This document shows, in pieces, positions 59,866 to 64,000 of a stretch of DNA of 64,000 nt (its first letter is position 1; each line of letters opens with the position of its first letter). This DNA comes from Dictyophora rubrovolvata (lineage: Eukaryota > Basidiomycota > Agaricomycetes > Phallales > Phallaceae). A program made the position numbers and the translations under genes. The stretch spans positions 1,116,001 to 1,180,000 of the forward strand of contig CP114124.1 of NCBI GenBank assembly GCA_029959195.1, in the 5' to 3' direction. The notes beneath the pieces were generated by a model. It searched no databases and was not told the DNA's origin. It worked only from the letters and a program-made list of their open reading frames with translations.

Positions 59866-60539
59866 CTAACCCTGATTTCCACATCCAACCGCCGGCCATA
59901 AGCCAGCAGTCTCGCCTTTCAGACAAGATCCATTCCAAAGAGAACTGCCATCACTTCCAGACCATTCAGAACATGGTACCTCGGTAAATGAGCCCAACAA
60001 TGCACCATGGCCTGTTTGCATTTCGATTGAGTACGTCGATTTATCAGAATGAGAGTGGGAGAGAAATGAGACTCACCATTCGGGAAGAATTCAGAGGCGG
60101 CGCCAGTGTCTTCACAAAGGTCGAAATGGACGGATGCACCAAAAGAATTGGTAGAGTCAGCTGTCGTCTGCCCGCACCATTGTTGGTTGCCCGAGAGTGG
60201 GCACTCATCAGTGACTTTGACAATGACGCTATTGAAGGGACCAGCGAAGGACGGTGAGTATGGATCTTCGGTACCGGTCAGCTTGAAGCATCGACCGCAA
60301 GCATCTCCAGGGCCGAGACCTGGTGGTGCACCAAATGCAAGTTGGCTTATTGCAGCTGTATATCCATTCGCGGCGATACCGCACGCAGGTGAACTGCATC
60401 CACTATACATAGTGAATGAAGCACTGCCAGACGTATTTTGAATATACCCCCCTGTGGCTCGGCGAAGCAATGCGGGGATTGTCGAGCATGAAGAAAGTGA
60501 AGCATAAGTTAATAAAACGAAGAGGGTAGCTTTGATCAT
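59866..60539 (-). CDS. cel45A: GH45 subfamily C endoglucanase-like secreted enzyme
   Basis: A small secreted enzyme of the GH45 subfamily C group known from wood-decay basidiomycetes (Cel45A), with an expansin-like double-psi barrel. The start at 60539 gives a signal peptide (MIKATLFVLLTYASLSSCS), and a dibasic LLRR site precedes the mature start ATGGYIQNTSGSASFTMYSG. GPGDACGRCFKLTG, VKVTDECPLSGNQQWCGQT and SVHFDLCEDTGAASEFFPNG follow. An intron joins FFPNG to HGALLGSFTEVPC, and the protein ends WPAVGCGNQG at 59866. Asp residues in VTDECP and HFDLCED, and Asn in GNQQW, match positions discussed for catalysis in Phanerochaete Cel45A. No cellulose-binding module is attached. It probably softens or cuts cellulose. 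A TATA box sits about 45 bases upstream. Confidence 0.9.
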
Positions 60540-60582
60540 TTTGTTCGCCTCAAGTCAGTGACGGTGAATCTAAAGCGGTGAT

Positions 60583-60591
60583 CTTTATATA
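60583..60591 (-). promoter_or_regulatory. TATA box of the GH45 gene
   Basis: TATATAAAG on the minus strand, 44-52 bases upstream of the start codon at 60539, as expected for an inducible secreted enzyme. Confidence 0.55.
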
Positions 60592-61721
60592 TGTGTATTT
60601 GTATCCGAGTGATTTTTTTTGAAATTAACAATAAAAAACGCAGAAGTGTCGGGATATGCAGAGGGGAATATGTGCCATATGACTATTGGTAGGGAATGTG
60701 ACCTACTTGAGTCGTAAATTCGGGAAGGAATCGGCGTTGAAAAGGACCAAAGAATTTCCGATGAGACACCGTGGAGCTATGACCTACAAAAAGTGCATTC
60801 AATCAATCACTGCAAGCCTATTTGCTCTGCTCCTGCTTACATTAGTAATTGCTGACCTGAAGCTCCGCGGTGCATTTGTCAAATCCAGCCGCTGAGGTAG
60901 GCAAAACGTTCTGCAAAAGTTATGATTTTTTCTCGCCAGGCCAGGTGTGATCTACAAGGAGTCTCGCTTGTACTTCAACGTTGATCTGCGTTCCGCTCTG
61001 ACCGTTGACAAAAGTGATGTAGCGCGAATCTGAGTATATCGCGCGCGCTCCGTAAAGCGTACTCAACTCGCCCAATGACAAGAACATCAGCACGTGTACT
61101 GTCCGTTAGAGCCTGTTCGATCGTGTTCTGGGTAGTTAGGCTTTCCGATCTGGTTTATTCGAGGACGTGCAGCGATAAAAGCGGCTTTTGGAACTGAATG
61201 CCCCATCGAGATATGTGAGGGTTAATATGACCAGGCCTATCAATTCTTTACGTGAGTCCCTGAAGCCGGTGACGGTATAGTTAAACTTGAATTGGTTTAT
61301 TTCTGGAACTGGTTAATTGCGCGAGCGCTATCAAGTGTTGTCGGCGTCGGTGTCGATGACGGACATAAACATGAAGCAGTGAACATATGAACCTCTGGCG
61401 GGAGTCCGCTCGCTTCGGCGAATGAATATACAGTTTCAATACAAACAAGGAGAGCGTCTGCGGCGGAGAAAGTAATTCCGAGAGACTCGCAGTAATTGAC
61501 TTTTTTTCGTGTCGATTGTCGACGACCGACCAGACATGATCTGAAGAGCCGCGGGCGCTCATTTCGGCTGATGTAATCGCCGCCTCGTTGTGGACGACCC
61601 TTGTCAAGCCATATAAGTACTACAACAGGCTTTCACCAACTTGAAAGTTACATTTAAAACATTCCTTTCTCTACTTCCTTTTCTTTCCTCTCCTCCACAT
61701 TCCACTCCACTCCCGCCGACG
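60592..61721. other. Divergent intergenic region between GH45 and makorin genes
   Basis: About 1.1 kb between outward-facing genes. A frame at 60686-60895 has one hydrophobic segment but no other support. A TATA-like CATATAAG lies at 61610, about 110 bases before the makorin start. No repeat or RNA gene is seen. Confidence 0.4.
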
Positions 61722-63719
61722 ATGCCTCGCCCAAACGTCGCTTCCCGCCCTGTCTGTCGATACTACAACACTTCGAGAGGATGTTTTGCAGGCGATAAAT
61801 GTCATTATTTGCATGGTGATCCTAGTGAACAGAAGTATGCTCCTGTAAGCACTATCATTTAGCGTTTTTTTCTGGGCCATTTTTATGACTCCTCGTCTTT
61901 TTCCAGTACGAGGAAAACAAGACTTGCAGATACTTCAGTCAAGGCTATTGCAAACGTGGTCGCGAGTGCTGGTACAAACACGTTGAACCGAAAGCAGTGG
62001 AATCGTCACCCTCATCGACTTCGGCATCGGCTGCTACATCAGTACCATCGAGCTTAACCGCGACTCCAGGGCAATCGAAACAAGAACCTATGGAAAAGGA
62101 AGATTTCGCCTGTGGCATCTGTTTCGAAGAGAAGCCTGCACTGTATGGATTACTGAGTACGTGACGAAGGCAAAACCTCATATCTCGTTCTTACGTATAT
62201 TTTCGTAGACGGATGTTCACACGCATTTTGTCTAACAGTATGTGCCACAATGTAGTAGCTTTCTTGTCCTTGAATTCACTTTTTATTTTTAGTGTATTCG
62301 CCGATGGCGCGACCCTGAAGGCAAAGGCATGGATCTTACCGAATCCGGGATGCACAAGACCTGCCCAATGTGTCGTACCAAGAGTAAATTCGTTGCGCCA
62401 TCTAGTATATTCTTCCCGCAAGACGACCCGCGTAAAGTTGCCGTCGTCGAGAACTACAAACAAAGCATGTCACGCGTTCCCTGTCGATATTTTGTAAAAT
62501 CGACCCCTGAAAACAGATTTTGTCCTTTCGGTAAGATTTTTCCTTTGTGGGACGCTTTTTGTTCATGTATCCTTTAACTCTGGATTTGTTTAGGCAAGGA
62601 TTGCTTTTATCAGCACCTCAATGAAGACGGGACTCCATATGTTTTTACAGAAGGCGTGGATGCTATGATGGTTTGTTTCACACTCGCCTTGTTTTTGTTC
62701 CAGTTGTAAACGTTTTCACAGCGTCGTCGTCGTCGGGAAAATGACGTTGGTAACGTCTGGGATACTGATCCATTCCAAATTGTGCTGGAAGCCCTGGAAG
62801 ATTCCATAGGTCTACCATTGCCCAATGACGGCGAAGAACACGAAACTTCAGATACCGCCCTTGCCATCAACATTGAAACAAGTGCTGTGGAGACCAATTC
62901 GGACAGTAACAACGGCGAATTAAACGACAACGTAAGTACATGCATTCTGTTATCTTCTACAAGTGTATAAATTGGAATGCTGACTTTTAGTTTTGGATGA
63001 ATTTTTTATACATTGCCCGTCGCTCTTGAAATCCCTGTTCTTCCTACACATTTTTCCCTTTATCCTGTTCTAACATTGTTACAATTACGTGAACTGATCC
63101 ATTTATTTATCTCCGTGTTATCATCATCTCCAAATGTTGTTGTTGTTTTATTTTACTATTGTGCTTTTAGATTCGTCGCGAAGTTTTCAATCTGCATCTA
63201 GGGCAGATGATGAGAACGATGGGACATTCTTGTTCTGGAACAGGCATGACTATGTCATCTGCTATCGATATAGAGGCTCTTCTCGCAGAATCGTTATCAT
63301 CCGAATATGACGAAGAGAGTTGGGATGAAGACGAACCGTTGGTTGTGTACACCGGTGACCTTTGTGGCGAAGATGCTGATGATGAAGACGATGGAGAAGA
63401 AGAATCTGGCTCATATTGGGACGATCTTCTGTCGAATCCAACAGTTACTTCTGTCGCTCCGAAACCATTCGCAGTGCTGCAAATTGGGGAAGACGAGGAG
63501 GACGATTATTTCGACTCGGAAGCTTTCCTGGACAGCCCTGCTGAGCTGGAGTCTGAGTCGGAGCCAGAAGAGTCGGAAATAGAAACGGAAATCGAAGATG
63601 CCATCGATGTTTCGAATGTCACAGCTACCGCCCTATCTTGCCTTCCTGTCGTCGACGAGCAGTGGGATATCTCTTTACTCGCCGATGAAAGCTCGCGATT
63701 CGTGGACCAACGGTGGTGA
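61722..63719 (+). CDS. Makorin-like CCCH/RING E3 ubiquitin ligase
   Basis: A ubiquitin ligase with RNA-binding fingers, as in makorins. The start at 61722 gives MPRPNVASRPVCRYYNTSRG. Two N-terminal CCCH fingers are CRYYNTSRGCFAGDKCHYLH and CRYFSQGYCKRGRECWYKH. After a Ser-rich linker the RING finger runs CGICFEE, then GCSHAFCLT, then CIRRWR, then CPMCRTK, with all eight ligands present across three exons. A third CCCH finger (CRYFVKSTPENRFCPFGKDC) follows. The end is a long acidic region (SEYDEESWDEDE, EEDDYFDSEAF) stopping at 63719. Most introns are about 55-60 bases, but the last (62932-63170) is about 240 bases and has an internal acceptor at 62990. Use of that acceptor would end the protein early after FWMNFLYIARRS. 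Confidence 0.88.
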
Positions 63720-64000
63720 ACCCCTACCCTACCCCCTTTGCTAAGTTAGCCGCAGCATCTTCCTCCCTTTGTCATTCTTATCATCATTATCTCTTGTCCT
63801 CTTGCAATTCAAACGTTACGCACACGCCTGAACCCCCAATCTTTTCACCAATATCCTATCGTACAACTAAATTTCTTTTTATTAGACTGTTTCGTTGTTT
63901 TTCCTGCTCTGTTTTTCTTTTCCTGTTGGCTCTCGGTCTGCTCAATTCTCTCTATTCACTCATATCTGCTTTCGTTCTTTTTTTTCTCACGTCCCTTTTC
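63720..64000. other. 3' flank of the makorin-like gene
   Basis: 280 bases of pyrimidine-rich sequence after the stop, running to the end of the window. It probably holds the 3' untranslated region. No further gene start is visible. Confidence 0.4.

Noticed and set aside
60686-60895. 69-residue plus-strand ORF with one hydrophobic segment
   Set aside because: No splice, domain or promoter support, and it lies in the promoter of the GH45 gene.
1-64000. Transposons, viral elements, CRISPR arrays
   Set aside because: No transposase, reverse transcriptase, integrase or capsid-like frame, no long terminal repeats and no regularly spaced repeats were seen.

Overview
The window reads as nuclear DNA of a filamentous basidiomycete, most likely an Agaricomycete mushroom. 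Genes are packed on both strands and cut by many introns of about 50-60 bases with CTRAC/CTNAC branch sites. Several genes have a taxonomic flavour: a subfamily C GH45 (Cel45A-like) enzyme, a C2-NACHT-WD40 receptor, and multi-exon housekeeping genes. No rRNA, CRISPR array, intact transposon or viral element was found. The species cannot be named from the sequence alone.

Layout. 1-1531: no convincing gene except a small tail-anchored ORF. 1532-6255 (minus): CWC27 spliceosomal cyclophilin, an orphan protein with a restriction-nuclease-like signature, and a small secreted beta-trefoil-like protein. 6857-8226: free methionine-R-sulfoxide reductase (plus) facing cysteinyl-tRNA synthetase (minus), with an old tandem duplication across their facing ends. 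8059-15626 (minus): CysRS with a likely mitochondrial long form, PMT4, and an unrecognised coiled-coil protein. 15825-19107 (plus): VPS9-domain Rab exchange factor. 20453-23067 (minus): MKT1. 23630-27216 (plus): a disordered protein with a PP1-docking motif, the complex I assembly factor IND1, and GINS subunit PSF1. 27318-30004 (minus): TMEM170-like membrane protein and a PNPOx/ferredoxin-reductase fusion. 30495-36489 (plus): C2-NACHT-WD40 receptor and ribosomal protein eL43. 36685-38065 (minus): five-finger CCCH protein of the ZC3H3/Red5 type. 38183-47817 (plus): glycogen debranching enzyme and PAT1. 48151-50966 (minus): mitoferrin and HPT1-type phosphoribosyltransferase. 51314-55632 (plus): RGD2-type F-BAR/DEP/RhoGAP. 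56162-60539 (minus): serine carboxypeptidase, a LysM-like remnant, and the GH45 enzyme. 61722-63719 (plus): makorin-like RING/CCCH ubiquitin ligase.

Most genes are conserved housekeeping functions and do not form an obvious cluster. RNA metabolism is well represented: CWC27, ZC3H3/Red5, and the two P-body proteins MKT1 and PAT1, which lie far apart. Iron and iron-sulfur supply is represented by mitoferrin and IND1. The accessory genes are the receptor, the secreted proteins (lectin-like, carboxypeptidase, GH45, LysM remnant) and the orphan gene at 4283-5095. I did not find a convincing new multi-gene system. The best leads are the tandem duplication at 7397-8226, the nuclease-like orphan, the unusual splice donors in MKT1 and the carboxypeptidase, and the PP1-docking protein.
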